DNA of 64,000 nucleotides. Origin: Tamarix chinensis (Eukaryota; Streptophyta; Magnoliopsida; Caryophyllales; Tamaricaceae). Location of the stretch: positions 66,716,367 through 66,780,366 of the forward strand of contig CM060173.1 in the NCBI GenBank assembly GCA_030549775.1, given 5' to 3'. A program made the position numbers and the translations under genes. This document shows, one piece after another, positions 23,408 to 36,183 of the stretch (its first letter is position 1; each line of letters opens with the position of its first letter). The notes under the pieces were generated by a model. That model ran no database searches and was not told where the DNA came from. It was given only the letters and a program-made list of their open reading frames with translations.

Positions 23408-25504
23408 ATACATGAATTTTCTCTTTTCTTGCCACCATCAAAACCGTTGTCCAAACTTTATTCACCATTTTCAATCCTCATCTGCACCTCCAATCATTAT
23501 TGAAGCTTGGTTTAATTCCAAATTGAAGTCTTAATCAACCTTTTTATCATGCTTATTTTCTATCTCAATGCTTTATTTTTTTAGAGATTAATTCCTAATC
23601 ATTATATTATATTTCTAGGTTTCAAGAAGGTGAATTAAAAATTTATAGATTAATCTCTTTTCTTCTTCCTTGCTTAGTGGATTAGATTTGTCTATATAAT
23701 ATTTTCTTTCAATATCTAAGCATGATTTTTTGTTTTTTATTTCTTGGGTTTGAGAATATGTTAGAATTTGTTCTTAATATTGTATGATTGTGAAAATAAT
23801 GTCCTTATCATGAATATTTAATTATTCAAGGCATGAAATGTAATTATCTTGATGTGTCAAGTTATTTATTTAGTTAAAAGTGTTGAATTTTTTGAAACTG
23901 GACAGGGATGACCTTTATGGAGGCTTTATCAATTTCTACTAAAATCATAATACTGTGGGTTTTTGTTCATATCAATGATACCATGCTAACCCTTATACTT
24001 TTTAGATAAACGTTGATATAAAACATGTTTATATTTAACAATGTTTAGAGGTATTTATGTGTGAAGTAAAGTTTTTTGAGCTTTAGGTATTTTCATGAAT
24101 GTTCTAAGTGTTATTAAGTACATTCAAGGTGTTCTTAATAAAAATGGCCCCTAATTACTCTATTTTTATCCTAAATAGGGTTTGATTTTGAATTAATCAC
24201 AATTTTGGGCTAATGAAGCATAGCATGACTTAGTTACCCTTTAACAAGCCTTTGATATAAAATTAGGGTAAAAGATTGACCTTTTACCTTTGAGCCTAAA
24301 AATATTAAGCAATCATGAATAGTAAATCTTGGGGATTAATGATCTTTAGTAATAACTTCTTAATGGGTTTTGAATTTAAACTACTTATTTTAAAATAATG
24401 TTTTGTGTTATTAATAAATAGTAATTTTATAAATAGTAACATTTTTCCAAATTTGATGTATCCTAGTTTTATGGCACTAAAACCTATTTTATATGAGTGT
24501 TTCATCTAGTGACCCTTATGAGGTCTTTCAACTTAAAGTGGTAGATTTGGAGTATGTGACCATCATCATATATCTCAGCAAAAATCACCTAAGGGTAAGA
24601 TGAGAGCAAGATGGCCCTAGAAATCTTGTAAGTGTTTTCTTGTTGAACTCGAGTATTTATATCTAAGAGATTGAGTAGAAAGGAAATAATTAAGAACTAA
24701 GGTTATGCTTAGATTCCTAATCTTAACCTTTCATGGCTAGTTAGTTTGATATGTTGTGAGGCTATGGCTTGATGTCTAATGTTAAACTTTCATGGATGGT
24801 TTGTATTAATTGTTATGTGGTTATGGCTTAATGCCTAAATTTAGCTATTCACGTCAAGATATTAATTGTTGAGAGATTATGGCTTGATGCCTAACCTTAG
24901 CCTTACATGGATAGTTAATTCATGGGTCATCTTTGGCTAGAGAACTTGAAAGTGCCTCAAAGTGGTCATTGAGTACAAAGATTAACCTTTGATACTAAGG
25001 GTCAAATTCTACTTATGTAGTGGCACTCACAATCCCTATGGAGGGATATGCGTACTTAAATAATTGGATCTCTAAAACATTATGGTACACACATAGACTA
25101 CCTATCTATGTAGTGAGGAATTAAAATGAGTAGTGGCAGTTATCTATTGTGCACTACCCTTGTTATATGGTTTGTTTGCAAAGTTGGTAAATGTTATCTT
25201 AGATTATGAGTTGAGAATAACTGGGATATTTCTTTATTTGATTTTAATTGTCATCTTGTTTAAATGGATGACATAAGTTGATGTTATCCAATAAGAGTGA
25301 ATTTTTTATCCTAAATGTTATGCATGATCCTAGTTATAACATGCTTCTATGTGAACCATACTTATGTGTGATATTTAGATTTTGCTCAATACGTTTTGTA
25401 TTGACATATTCATTTTATTTTGTTGACACTTACCCATTTCATATTTCTTTTGGACTCACATGTCCTTCCTAATGTACTTAAACCCCTTTCTAATTTTGGA
25501 GATA
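23408..25504. other. LTR-like non-coding sequence with a tandem repeat
   Basis: AT-rich sequence between the LTR at 13609-23407 and the LINE at 25505. It has no coding region. Features are a four-unit tandem repeat (24703-24920) and paired GTAGTGGCA words at 25018 and 25132. The texture resembles the LTRs in this window, but no terminal sequences were found. Confidence 0.4.
24703..24920 (+). repeat. Four copies of a roughly 58-bp tandem repeat
   Basis: Each unit has GGTTATGGCTTGATGCCTAA or a variant, then C/A-TTAG/AACTTTCATGGATGG, then TTAATTGTT. Units begin near 24703, 24760, 24820 and 24876. Confidence 0.8.
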
Positions 25505-25722
25505 TTTTTTTGGTAAGTAATGAAATATTATTTACTACCAAAAGAAAAGTTACAACCACTAAATAGTTACAAAGAATACAAATAGTAAGAAAAACTAGCC
25601 TCAAACCTTTTGTAGGTTATCAATACAAATTTTCCATGAGGCAAACTTATGCTCATTAATAAGTGCGAAGCACCTACTAGAAATGATAAAATTCATGTCC
25701 TATAGTAATGAAATAGTGGATC

Positions 25723-26047
25723 TCAAATAGGTGTAGTAATGTTGCACCACATCAGGGAGAACCACCAAATTTTATTTGTTTTATGCCTTAAATCTTGATT
25801 AATCTTGTGAATTATCGATTGATTGTGTGAGATGTGAAGGTGTTGAGTTAAGGCATTATGAAAAATGTTGATAAATAGAGGCTTAAGTTTGAAATTTTGG
25901 CATAGGTACCATGCACATCGCTTGAGGCTGTTGTATGTCCACAAATTAATCCTTTTTAAGTATATGGTATGCACCCATTTAACCCACAAGGTGTCATTCT
26001 TTATCCATATATCCCAAAGAATCTTCCCCATTGCAGCTTTGTTCTAG
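25723..26047 (-). pseudogene. LINE C-terminal region remnant
   Basis: The - strand frame reads KILWDIW, then TLWVKWVHTIYLKRINLW, then a polar region ending WWFSLMWCN. This matches the segment after the reverse transcriptase in plant L1 ORF2; compare SLWVKWIHGKYLRRHDIW in the intact-order LINE at about 6370-6430. The catalytic parts lie at higher coordinates on the same strand. Confidence 0.8.
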
Positions 26048-26399
26048 GTTTGTATGCCTACTAGGCCTAATTCTCCATCTTATTTTGGCAGACCAAAATC
26101 CTCTAAGATACCATTGATTTCTTAGAACTATCGACCTTCCCTTTCCATATGAACCTCCTACAAAGATCGTCAATTTGGTGAATTAATTTCTGGAGGAGCA
26201 TAAACATTTGAGTTCAATATACATACATGTTATAGAACACTATTTTTATTAATTGTTCTCATCCAGAATATGATAGACACTGAGTATGCCAGGATTTGAT
26301 TCTCTTAGTTATTTTTGCAACTAAATCTTACATTTGAGCACAAGTCAAAAGAGTAGTAGAACAGGGAACCCCTAGGTAAGTAAAAGGGAAGGTCCTTTC

Positions 26400-27420
26400 C
26401 TAAAAATTGAGTATATAAAGTATATGAGACTTGATTTGTCTATCTACAACTCCAAAATATATAGAAAATTTTTGGGAATTTATTTTTAAACCAGACCTAT
26501 AGGTAAAATCCTTGATGTCTATCATAATTTGTTGGATATATCTTAATTCACCCCTACAGAATAGGAGCATATCATCAGCAAAGGCCAAGTTGATGATCTT
26601 CAACTTTTTGCATCTATGATGACCTTTGTGAGTATGACATTTCTGAGGCATTTAAGTTTTCTAGTTAAGTATTCAATAACTAGGACAAAAGGATAGGGGA
26701 GAGTGGATCACCCTGTCTCAAGCCTCATCTTCCCTTGAATGGTACAGTGAGCTCTCCTTTAAGCAGCAAAGGGAAAGAGAATGATTCCACACAAACGAGG
26801 ATCAGTCAAACAAACTGGGAAGAAAAACCAAGAGCATGCGATGTTTATTGTAGGAATTCCTAATTAACTATATCATAAGCTTTCTTAACATCTAGTTTGA
26901 TCATACATCTGGGAGAGATATGATTCTGAGTATACTTCTTCACTAACTCAACTGCTAAGAGGAAATTTTCACCAATCTTCCTTTCATTAATAAAACTAGC
27001 TTAAGACTAATCAATCAGATATGGCATTATAGGCTTGAGCCTATTAGTTAGAATTTTTGAGCTGATATAATAAAGAACACTATAGCAAGAAATTGGTCTA
27101 TAATCTATCATTTTGTTAGCATTCTCTTTCTTTGGAATAATAGTGAGAGATGTAACATTAACCTTTTCAGGAAGGTTACATGTGGAAAAAGTTGGCTGCC
27201 AATAACATCAACATCATTACCTATAATATTCCAAGCTTTCTTAAAACAGATAGCTAAAATTACATCTACCTTATGAGCCTTGTATCTCCCATTGAGAAAA
27301 CAACTTTCCTTGCCTCTTGATAAGTAGTCAAGGCCAAAAGAGCATGTTGATGGTCTTCTAGCAAAAGAGGACCTCAAGCTATCACTTGTTTTTCAACACA
27401 TCCAGTGGCATCCCCTTTTT
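26400..27420 (-). pseudogene. LINE reverse transcriptase remnant
   Basis: On the - strand, SQLFPHVTFLKR and a KKAWNIIGNDV-like segment (27108-27250) match the N-terminal part of plant LINE reverse transcriptases. At 26560-26600 the catalytic FADDMLLFCRG is intact, followed by SGLKINSQKF. Between them the frame shifts repeatedly. RT copies the element RNA in active relatives; this one is dead. Confidence 0.85.
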
Positions 27421-27787
27421 TACCAATAAGGTCCTTATAAAAATTGAGGAAATCATGCCTAATATCTCCTTTCTTAGGCACCATGTGGCCATTATACAAC
27501 TCTAGTTTAGATATGGCATACCAGTTTTGATGGCTTTGATATGGGCAAAGAAATACTTGTTATTTTCATCCCTAACATTCATCTAGTGGAATTTGCTTTA
27601 TGTTTGAGGAATAAGGCTTGAAAGTGGTTAAGCTTGTGATAATTGTTCTCACATTCAAGGGTTTTTTTCCTAACACATCTTAGAAGTATATAAGTTGATT
27701 CTTGTGCATCTCATCCCTTTCTTGATATACCGCGCTACCTAGAGATCTATATTTGGCTTGATTGAGAGTTGTAAATGCAAACTTGAG

Positions 27788-28570
27788 CTAATTCAAACTC
27801 TGCATAATGGCAAGAAGGTGATTACCATAAGTCTGTGTTTTCCACTTCTCCATGATATTTTTTAAGAAGTTCTCATCATTTACAAGGAAATTATTGAATC
27901 TAAAAGGTTTCTTTACTAGACTTTGGTTATCTAGATGAATACTTACAAGGCAGTGATTAGGAATGGAAGTTACCAAAAACTCAGCAAAGGAACGGGTGAA
28001 TGTATTGAGCCAACCTGCATTAACAAATCCAATTCACATACCACAGTCACTACATAAGTCCTTTTATTGCACCATTTTAGGAAGGAGCCATAACCTTTGA
28101 GGTCCACAATCCTAATCTAATTTACCATTTGAGAGCATTCATCCTTTTCCCTTTATGTAGTGGTGATGCCTCTAATATTCTTATTCATCTTCATAACTAC
28201 ATTGTAACCTCCCATGAGAAGAAAAAGGCTAATGAACTACATAAGTTCTCTTATCAACTAAGACCATAAGGACTTCCTAGCTTTTATAGTGGTAAAAGCA
28301 TAGATGAAGCCCACAATGAAGTTCTTTCCATCTGTTAGGTAATGTGCATTATAGAGATTAAATTAATCACATGCTTTTTAAAGTTGGATCTTCTACTAGA
28401 GAGGATCCCACAAAATTTGTATTTAACCATTGTGGTGGTAAGTGTAGTTATTCAAGATATGATAATGAGAAGCAACATTACATCTTATTTGATTAGATTT
28501 ACCTTGATTTAATCTAGTTTCCAATAATCCTATAAATTTATGTCTACCTCGAATGATCTAGTCCTTTATT
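27788..28570 (-). pseudogene. LINE endonuclease remnant
   Basis: Fragments on the - strand include FIGLLETRLNQ, FIVGFIYAFTTIKARKSLW, MGGYNVVMK and IPNHCLVSIHL...KPFRFNNFLV. In intact enzymes the third is GDFN; here it reads GGYN, so a catalytic Asp position is lost. Several stops and frameshifts intervene. Confidence 0.8.
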
Positions 28571-28899
28571 GAGTATTTCTTAGACTGATACTTCATTCCT
28601 TTGACATTCTAAGTAATTAACATGTTTCATCATGATCAAAGGTAATTTTCCTCTCTTCCTCCTTATGCTCATCCCTATCTTTAGCTTCCTATCCCAGCAT
28701 TTGAAAAGTATTAGCAATAGTTAGGCTTGGCCATTTCTCATTCCAAATCTTAAAGCATAATTTCTAATGGGAGCTTCAAGTTTTGGATCATCACTTAATC
28801 ATTTCACCACCATGTATAAGTATTAACATTTTATTTTTCACTTGTATATGCAGATGGAAGATTTTACCTATCCTAACTCCAGACCATCCTAGGACTGGA

Positions 28900-29740
28900 T
28901 GTATAGGGGCCTGGAAAATCTAGTTCATTATTTTTTTATCTAGTAAGGATTTTATAAGTTGTAATTTGTCTTTTATCCTTAACCATAACCCATTCCTATT
29001 TCTTTTGTTTGAAACTAGTAGGTTTCCTAATTTTGGGACAAAAAGCTCCATTTAAATTATAGTTTTAATAGTTTGACCAATACTTTGACCTCCATTCAAA
29101 CTCTACCTTTTGCTAGAAAATTGAACCATTGGGATCTTGAATGGTAACACTATCATATAGAGGACTTTTGGTGCCTAATTCCACTAATAATCTAGGAAAA
29201 ACTATATGATCTTTACTCATAGTAATTGAATCAGCACAAATTGGCATGCCCATAGACCTAGCGATCATACTTAGAGATCATGGAGACTAGTATTTAAGAG
29301 GAAGATTGGGAATTTTGATCCATAAAGAAAGAAATTTAAGTTCCTCTTGTTTGAACTTTATCTTCCTCTTAAATCTCTTAAGTATGGTGGATTTTTGTCA
29401 TAATTCCATTGATGGGATATTATGCTAATGCAGTCCTCTTCACTTGCAAATTTTAATTCATAATGCCCATCACCTTGACATATAATCGTGGGCATAATGA
29501 CATTGCTCCAAAGGGATCTAACAAATTCCTACATCTGATTATATGTAGGGGTATCCCCATACACATACCCAATTAGTGCCAACTTCCATTCATCAAGCCT
29601 CTTTATCTATTTCAAATTACTTAATTTTAATAACAACCTGCCCTTCCTCAATACATGGTGTAACATAGGGGAGATTCAAACATTGTTCGAGGCATCTATT
29701 TAAATAAACCCAATCTCTCCATGAAATTATAGGTTCATGC
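28900..29740 (-). pseudogene. LINE ORF1 (DUF4283) remnant
   Basis: On the - strand, LALIGYVYGDTPTYNQM, GHYELKFASEEDCISII, SLWIKIPNLPLKYWS and CADSITMSKDHIVFPRLLVE are the signature pieces of the plant LINE DUF4283 protein. They fall in different frames. The zinc knuckle is not clear. Confidence 0.8.
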
Positions 29741-30097
29741 TCATCATTTGATTTCCAAGTAATTGGTAATGGAATAGTTCTAGTTTCATCCCTCAAAGGT
29801 TGATAATTCTAATCTTTCGTAAATCCTTTAGTTATCAAATCAAAAAACACAAGTGGATGTACATCATTCTTTTCAAATTCATTACCATCACAAGACTTAT
29901 TATTTTCTTGATATATCAAGGAAATAGGTATATTCAATATGTCTTTCTTCTCATCCAACATCTTCATATCCCCATGCTACAAAATTAAAATTGGGGATTG
30001 AGTCTTAGATTCATAGACAGAGTTGTTCGAGTTCTCCCCATCCTTCTATTTTAGTTGCTTACTTCTCACTTGCTTATTCCTAACCATTATACCATAG

Positions 30098-31617
30098 TGT
30101 ATACGCCTATTAGGGCCATGATGGAGAGATGCCTAGTGAGGGAGAGAATTGAGTGTGACCTAATTGTATTTAATCATGGTTTAAAGGAGTGTTTAAAGTT
30201 CGGTATTATGGGGCTTGCTTTGGATTTTAGAGGAAAAATTATTTTCAGGGTAACCATTCAACTAGTTTGAGGTACCAATCAAATTCTTTTCTCTTGAAAT
30301 TGGACATTTGTAACCAAGTAAACCGATCAACTTGTTTAGGGTACCAATTGACTAGTTTAACTCCTTTGTTTGTTCCACTGGCATGATTTTTATTTTGAAT
30401 ATTTTTCAAATAACTTTTTAGCCTTGTGATTTTTTTTTGGTTGTTTATTTATAAATTTTACAAATAATTTGATTCATTATAACCTTGTCTTTCTATTCAT
30501 TTCCCACAAGAAACCTTCACCACTTGCAAGCTAAAGCCTCTCTTTTCTCCCTCTTTCCCCAAAATCTGAGTCTCCCTATTTTTTTCTCTATAATTGCTTT
30601 CACCACACACACAATCTCTCCCTTTCTCTCTCTCTCTCTATGATCTCCATTTTTTTTACCATTATTCCATAGTTTATTCCTTCCTCTAATTCCTTCTAGT
30701 CTTGCACGATGTCAAATTTTGGGAAAATATTGAGGGGTTATCTTTTTTCAATACATAATGTTATAGTGTTAAAAAAATGATATAGGAATCTTTAGTTCTT
30801 TTGATGATTTTGATAAAGGTGCAAGCATGATTTCAATATGCTACTAAGAGTCTAGGCATGATGTAGGTATTCCACATGATAATACATGAATATTACTTAT
30901 TAAGAACCTAATATAATCTCTAGTTATTATTTGAATTGAATGAGAATAATTTTCATCACTTAATTAAATGTGAATGTGCCCAATAGAGGTTTTTTTGCTT
31001 TAACTAATCAGTCGGTTCATGTAATTGATGAATTTGTCCAATAGAACAATTGACTAGTCACTATGACCCATCTATTAGTCCTTGGGACACATCAAATGGT
31101 TCGAAAAGACCAATCAACTGATTAATCTATGACCTTAGTGGTCTTACTCTCACTTAGAACCATCAACAAATTTAACTAAACCCATCCACTAGTTCCTACG
31201 ATAATCAATCAGTTACATTGGCTAATTAACTAGCTTACACAATTACAAAGATCTGGTAGTGCTTACATCGTTAGACTAGTCCATGTGACCAATTGAATAA
31301 TTATCATGACCGATTGAATGGTCTCTAGATCCCATCAACTAGGCTCTACTAATATTTAGTTTCTTGTTTATTTCTCCATGAATAATAAGTATTGAGTTTC
31401 CTTATGCTTGAAAGGTGACTTAAGATGCTAGTATCTATAAGTTGTCATAAATTAATTAAATTAATATGATCAATCAAAGTTAGTAGAATTTTACCCTACA
31501 TTGATAAAATTAACCATAACCTGGGAATTTGGCCTTTCTTTTTACAACAAAATGATTAGATGAGTATATGGACAAAATGGTTTTTTTCTATAGTTATCAG
31601 ATACATAGAAAACCTTA
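30098..31617 (+). mobile_element. Type B-like LTR, 5' part (copy 6)
   Basis: A start TGTATACGCC at 30098 is inferred by analogy with TGTAATGTCC at 54837. The first motif block (about 30250-30370) then falls at the same distance as in the complete copy. A pyrimidine-rich stretch (30480-30700) and the second motif block (31000-31340) follow in the expected order. It stops where another type B start occurs at about 31618. No 3' end was found. Confidence 0.5.
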
Positions 31618-33700
31618 TTTTTAATACCCTATAATTATGAGATTTTTAAAAAGGGAAATTTAAGTATTTAATGGAGTTTTAGTGGTGTTGGTTCTTTATT
31701 AGGAAATGTATTTTGTGTTTTAATTGAAAAATAATTTGGAAATGTTTGGGGGAAAATTGAGTAAAATGAGTTTTATTAGCATAATAGTCGACAAGTTCTA
31801 TGAATTAATCAAACAGTCTATCATTTCCATCATGACTTCTATTCGACGGATTCAATTGACTAGCCTATAGAAATGTTGACTAGTTTGACCAAACCAATCT
31901 ATCAAGCTGAGTATTGTTTCTAAGTTTGATTCTTCTAGGAAGAATGCTTTAACCCCACTAAGCATTTATCCAACATTAATTTTTCCTTCAATGGATTCAA
32001 AGGTCTGATTTTGGAAAGAAAAAAGGGGGACTATGACCCCAACCTTTGTCTTCTTCTTCCTCTCTCATCTCTAGGACTCTAGAATATATTATTTGTTAAA
32101 GGCTATCACTACATAACTTAAAGATTTTATTCCCATATCAATAAACCCATTTGCTTTCTCCTATTCATTCATTCTCTAGAGAATCCCAACCTCTCTTCCC
32201 CAAAATATCACCATTTGAGATCTAAGAAGGAATTCATATTATCCATGATAAATCTACCCCTTCATCCTAAACTCAAACCATAAAAATTGGGGATCTTGAG
32301 CTATTGATGTTTTTTGCTCATTCCTTAACTAATTCATTGGTTTTAAATAACACTAATCATATCTTCCCTTTTAACTCTTTTTAGCTATTGAAATTATTAG
32401 AATTTTATCAACACTTGTTCTTCACTTCTCTCTATATTAATCTTTCACTTTAAGTCACTTTACTCATCTCATACTTTCTCTACCTCCCTTATGTTTTATC
32501 CTTAAGTAGGAAGGAATTAGATTTGGTGGGAAAACTGGAGTTTCTTTTTCACCTAATTTTCTTAAATCTCCTTGGAGGTGGTAGATCTCATATTCTTCCC
32601 CTAATTTTTATTTCTTAATTTATAATAAGTATTTAGAGATTCTAGAGTTCAACTTCTTGTTTTAGGGCTTTGGAGTTTAGGAGATTTCAACTAAAGGCTT
32701 TTCTTTCTTTGTGTAGAATTGTGTTCAGCTTTCAAGTAAGTTATTCTAACCTTTCAAATGTTTCATGACTAAACATGTGACCTAGTGTACTTTGTAAAGT
32801 TCTAACCTTTGTGTAAATAAATTACATTATGATTAATTTTGCGTTGTATGTTAGAAGATTCAAGATTTATTAGCAAAGTCTAATTCAATGAGAAATTATA
32901 GTTGATTTTATATGGATAGAGCATGATTAGTAAATGAGTATGTGTAACCTTTTTTCTTTGTAAATGATGTCGTTACAAGGTGATGTGGTCTATTTAGGAG
33001 CATTAATTGCATTTAGAACTCCTATTATATATTATCCAAGAGCAAAGTGATAAACTAGTTTATCTCTCATCAATTGGTCCTTAGAATAGTCCATTAGTTA
33101 GCATAAAATAATTAACTAGGTTATCAACAGTAACCCTAGTTGCTCTCAGGATATGCCCATTGACTTATCTGTTAGAACCAATCAACCAGTCTTTAAATAA
33201 TCGACTAGCCAGACTAGATCAATTGAGTGGTTTGAGGGGAACTTAGGGGTTTTAGCTAAGCTGAATCAATCGACTTCTTAGCCAAAACTAATTGACTGGT
33301 TCTTCCTTACACTATTATTATGTTTCTCTAAATTTCATTATGATTTGAGACTTGATATTATGCTATAATAGAATTTCTTAATTATGAAAACACACATCGT
33401 GACATAAATTAACTAACCTATTACATGGATTGCTTGATTAATAATTCATTATAGCCTTAATAAGTGCCTTTTGAAGTTCTACATGGAAAATGAGTGTGTA
33501 TGCTATAATGCTACTATCGGATAATGTTATCCTTATTCTTTACATAAGTAGAATATCTAAATAGATGTATTAAACTTATCTAAGAACTAATCAAAATCCC
33601 CCACCAAATGGCTTGGAGGGTAACAATGGTTAAGATGGAAAGATTGTATACATGTGCTTTCTCTGGTTTTTATATTTTTCTTATGTGATAACTTAACCTT
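31618..33700 (+). mobile_element. Type B long LTR, copy 5, truncated at its 3' side
   Basis: TTAATACCC at about 31618 is followed at the correct distance by motif block 1 (31790-31920). Next come a pyrimidine-rich segment (CTTCTTCTTCCTCTC at 32049, as at 55315), a segment equivalent to the window start (CAAGTAAGTTATTC at 32733) and motif block 2 (33030-33300). The conserved 3' third is missing. The right limit is approximate. Confidence 0.6.
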
Positions 33701-33829
33701 AGATAAGAACACACTAATTATTTCAAGTAGTAAATAACCTAAAAAATCTCTCTAGAGGATCATGTATGACTCTTACCTAAAAAAATCATTAATCACTTCA
33801 TCTATTCAATCAATGCTATAGTAAGTGTC
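33701..33829. other. Short unassigned junction
   Basis: AT-rich sequence between the truncated LTR and the Athila-type remnant. Nothing recognised. Confidence 0.4.
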
Positions 33830-34585
33830 ACCTCATAAGGATAATTTATGCTTTTAAAGACACTGAATGTAACTTCCTTTTGTTAGAATTGAAGAATAAA
33901 CTTAATCTCATGGAAATCAATCAAAGGATTTCCTATAGATAAAAATGGTCTTCCAAGAATGGCAGTGAATCATATGATCCTCTTCCTTATCAAGCACAAC
34001 AAAATCAGCAAGGAATATAAATTTATTAACTTTCACAAAAAATATCCTCTATTATGCCTCTAGGATACTTAATATATCTCTTAGCTAGCTTCAAAGACAT
34101 ATCGGTGGATTTTGGCTTTCCTAAACCTAAATCCATAAAATAGAGAAATAGATTAAATTTATGCTAGAACCTAAGTCACATAACAAATTATAAAATTTTA
34201 AATTGCCAATCACACAAGAAATAGTAAAAATTCCTAGATATTTTAGCTCAAGAGGTAATTTATGTTGTAAAATAGCACTCCTCATTAGATGTAATGGTAT
34301 CACAATCTTCCAAATTTCTTTTAGGAGTAAAAATGTCCTTAAGAAATTTGATATAGTTAGGCATCTACCTCAAAATGTAAATCAGTGGCATATTAATATG
34401 CACCTTTTCTAAAAAATCTAGAATTTTAGCAAACTGGGGATCTAATTTACTTTGGACTATTCTACCAAAAAATGGAGGACGCGCATATGGTTTTACCTCT
34501 TGAAATAGGGTTTCTATTGCCTCTTCTATTAACTTCAACACTGATTCTAGAGTTTCCTCCTCTTCTTTCTTTACTCTAGAGGTTT
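33830..34585 (-). pseudogene. Athila-type gypsy remnant: gag end and protease
   Basis: On the - strand, LDPQFAKIL, HINMPLIYIL and MPNYIKFLKDIFTPKRNLED match the conserved end of Athila/Tat gag-pol. CDLGSSINLIYFSI and LKLAKRYIKYPRGIIEDIF follow from the protease, whose D-L-G-(A/S)-S active-site style is typical of that lineage. A frameshift separates the two protease pieces, and several stops occur. Upstream on this strand the sequence changes abruptly at about 34585 into a different gypsy reverse transcriptase. The rest of this Athila copy probably resumes at 51123-52101 (see the nest finding). Confidence 0.85.
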
Positions 34586-35000
34586 TGTTTCAATTAATCC
34601 AAGTACAATAAAAAAAATCTAGTTGATGAGAGACATGAATACTATCATCACATTAGGAAAGTCTAAAAGGCATTACTGTGAACTAGTAATGGTTATATCT
34701 TTTATAGAATGTTATATTGGGAATATCCTGCTCCACTATCCTCAACTAAAGTTAACCTAATAGAAGATAAATCTTGGAGAACACCTTGGCTCCCAAGAGT
34801 TGGTTAAATAGGTCATCGATCCTTGGCAGCAGATAATGGTTATTTATCGTAACCTAATTCAATCTTTGGCAGTGGATGCACAACCTTAGACTCTCGTCCT
34901 TTTTCTTAATGAGTAAGATTAGCGTTGCCCATAGAGATATGCATGATCTAATATATTAATTCTCTAACAACTCTTTTAATTAAGTCTTAAGCTATTTCAT
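34586..35000 (-). pseudogene. Gypsy reverse transcriptase remnant
   Basis: The - strand reads [34 protein letters not shown] and VMPF in several frames. It follows the order of a Ty3/gypsy RT N-terminal half (YPLPRIDDL, GARVFSKIDLRSGYHQL, the DIPKTAF region, VMPFGLTN). The catalytic YIDD/FIDD part is absent: the sequence ends at the Athila remnant. It lies downstream of the gag at 35430-35890, and together they form the internal region of an element whose 5' LTR is at 36186-51122. Confidence 0.75.
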
Positions 35001-35099
35001 ATTGGTAGGTGTGGTATGTTATGGGGCTTTAGATACTGGTACATCTTTAACAATACATCCACGGTAAACCCAACATCTCAATGCAGCACTTATAGGCTT

Positions 35100-35890
35100 T
35101 ATGTCCCACTATACCATATCCATGGCAAGTCACCTTGCTCCCTCCAAAACACACTCTTAGATGATCTACTCCGCAACACTTGTAGTCATAATACCTCTCC
35201 TCTACACAACCCTAAATTGAATTCCAAATTAGGTTCCTAACCCTATACTCTATCCATAATTAGATGGAATGGTACATCTAGAGTAAGCCTTCTTCTTATC
35301 ACAAGGATAGTGGAAACCCTCAAACTTCCTCTAGTCCCCCCAACTAAGCACTCTAAGATTAGATGATTCAGGAAGCCTACAAAGCTACTCGTACATTCCC
35401 AGCATGTCAAACAACCAAAAAATCTTGGTATTTGATCCCTAGAATCTTAAAATGGTGAACCTACATCGCCTCACTAGCCTCTACCTCAATAGAAAACTAG
35501 GCCAAGTTTATGAACCTCGTGTTGTACTCCTCTATCAACATGTCTCCTTGTTGAATGGTCGTGAACTTGTCATACTTCTTCATATAGAAATGAGTGGGTT
35601 AGAAGTATGCTTGAAGCACCTCAAGGAATGGTCCCTAACTAGAATAATCTATGCCCCTATGATGGACACTCTTCCACCACACATTTGATCTCCCCCTCAG
35701 GAAATATACAATCATGTCAAACCTATAGTCCAAAGGGTGACCACAAAGGATGAAGGTATTCTCCATGTCCCTAACCCATCTATCCATACTGTTAGGTTCC
35801 TCTTAACCCTTAAAGATCAATAGGTGATGATGTCCAACCATGTTGAGCCAATCCTCTATAACTAGTGTAGGTACTAGTACCTTTGGTGGT
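35100..35890 (-). pseudogene. Gypsy gag remnant with zinc knuckle
   Basis: On the - strand, MDRWVRDMENTF, DMIVYFLRGRSNVWWKSV, GPFLEVLQAYF and IQQGDMLIEEYNTRFINLA match the capsid region of plant chromovirus gag. There, W-W and the Q-G-x-M-x-V-x-E-Y-x-x-x-F segments are conserved. Further downstream, TCHGYGIVGHKAYKC (about 35095-35140) is a zinc-knuckle relic. Stops and frameshifts are frequent. It begins about 280 bp from the primer site at 36172-36183. Confidence 0.8.
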
Positions 35891-36171
35891 TATGGTGCTT
35901 GAATATAACATTTTATATATGCACACAAAATCTCCATATATTCCTTGATGGGCTTGTAATGGTAGGTTGCGTACATCAACTCCTTAAGACTTAGATTAAT
36001 TAGAAATAACTAATTCATCAAATACTAAGACTCATACAACAAACAACATAAAAGCTATCTATACCATATTCCCTCCCTCCCCTTCATTCTCACTCACGAA
36101 CATTTTAGGTTTGAAAAATCTGTAAGTGTAAAATAAATGCTTAAATAGTAGGGAAATAGTTTAATTAAACA

Positions 36172-36183
36172 CTCTAATACCAA
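36172..36183 (-). other. Primer binding site (Met-tRNA type), degenerate
   Basis: CTCTAATACCAA on the + strand is TTGGTATTAGAG on the - strand, close to the TGGTATCAGAG primer site. It lies two bases outside the left (3') end of the LTR at 36186 and upstream of gag on the - strand. This is the expected place, and it shows that this LTR is a 5' LTR. Confidence 0.7.

Larger units (their letters stand above)
25505..30010 (-). mobile_element. Old L1-type LINE, heavily decayed
   Basis: On the - strand the full LINE order is present in pieces: DUF4283 protein (about 29740-28900), endonuclease (about 28570-27790), reverse transcriptase (about 27420-26400) and C-terminal region (about 26050-25720). 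The 3' end is at 25505, where the - strand reads TTACTTACCAAAAAAA, like the tail of the LINE at 7169. Frames are interrupted many times. No certain target duplication was found, and the 5' boundary is approximate. It is much older than the LINE at 2378-7169. Confidence 0.85.

Noticed and set aside
33830..34585. Possible endogenous pararetrovirus (aspartic protease-like motif)
   Set aside because: The CDLGSS, IKYPRGIIED and QFAKIL segments fit Athila/Tat gypsy elements. No movement-protein or caulimovirus coat motif is visible.
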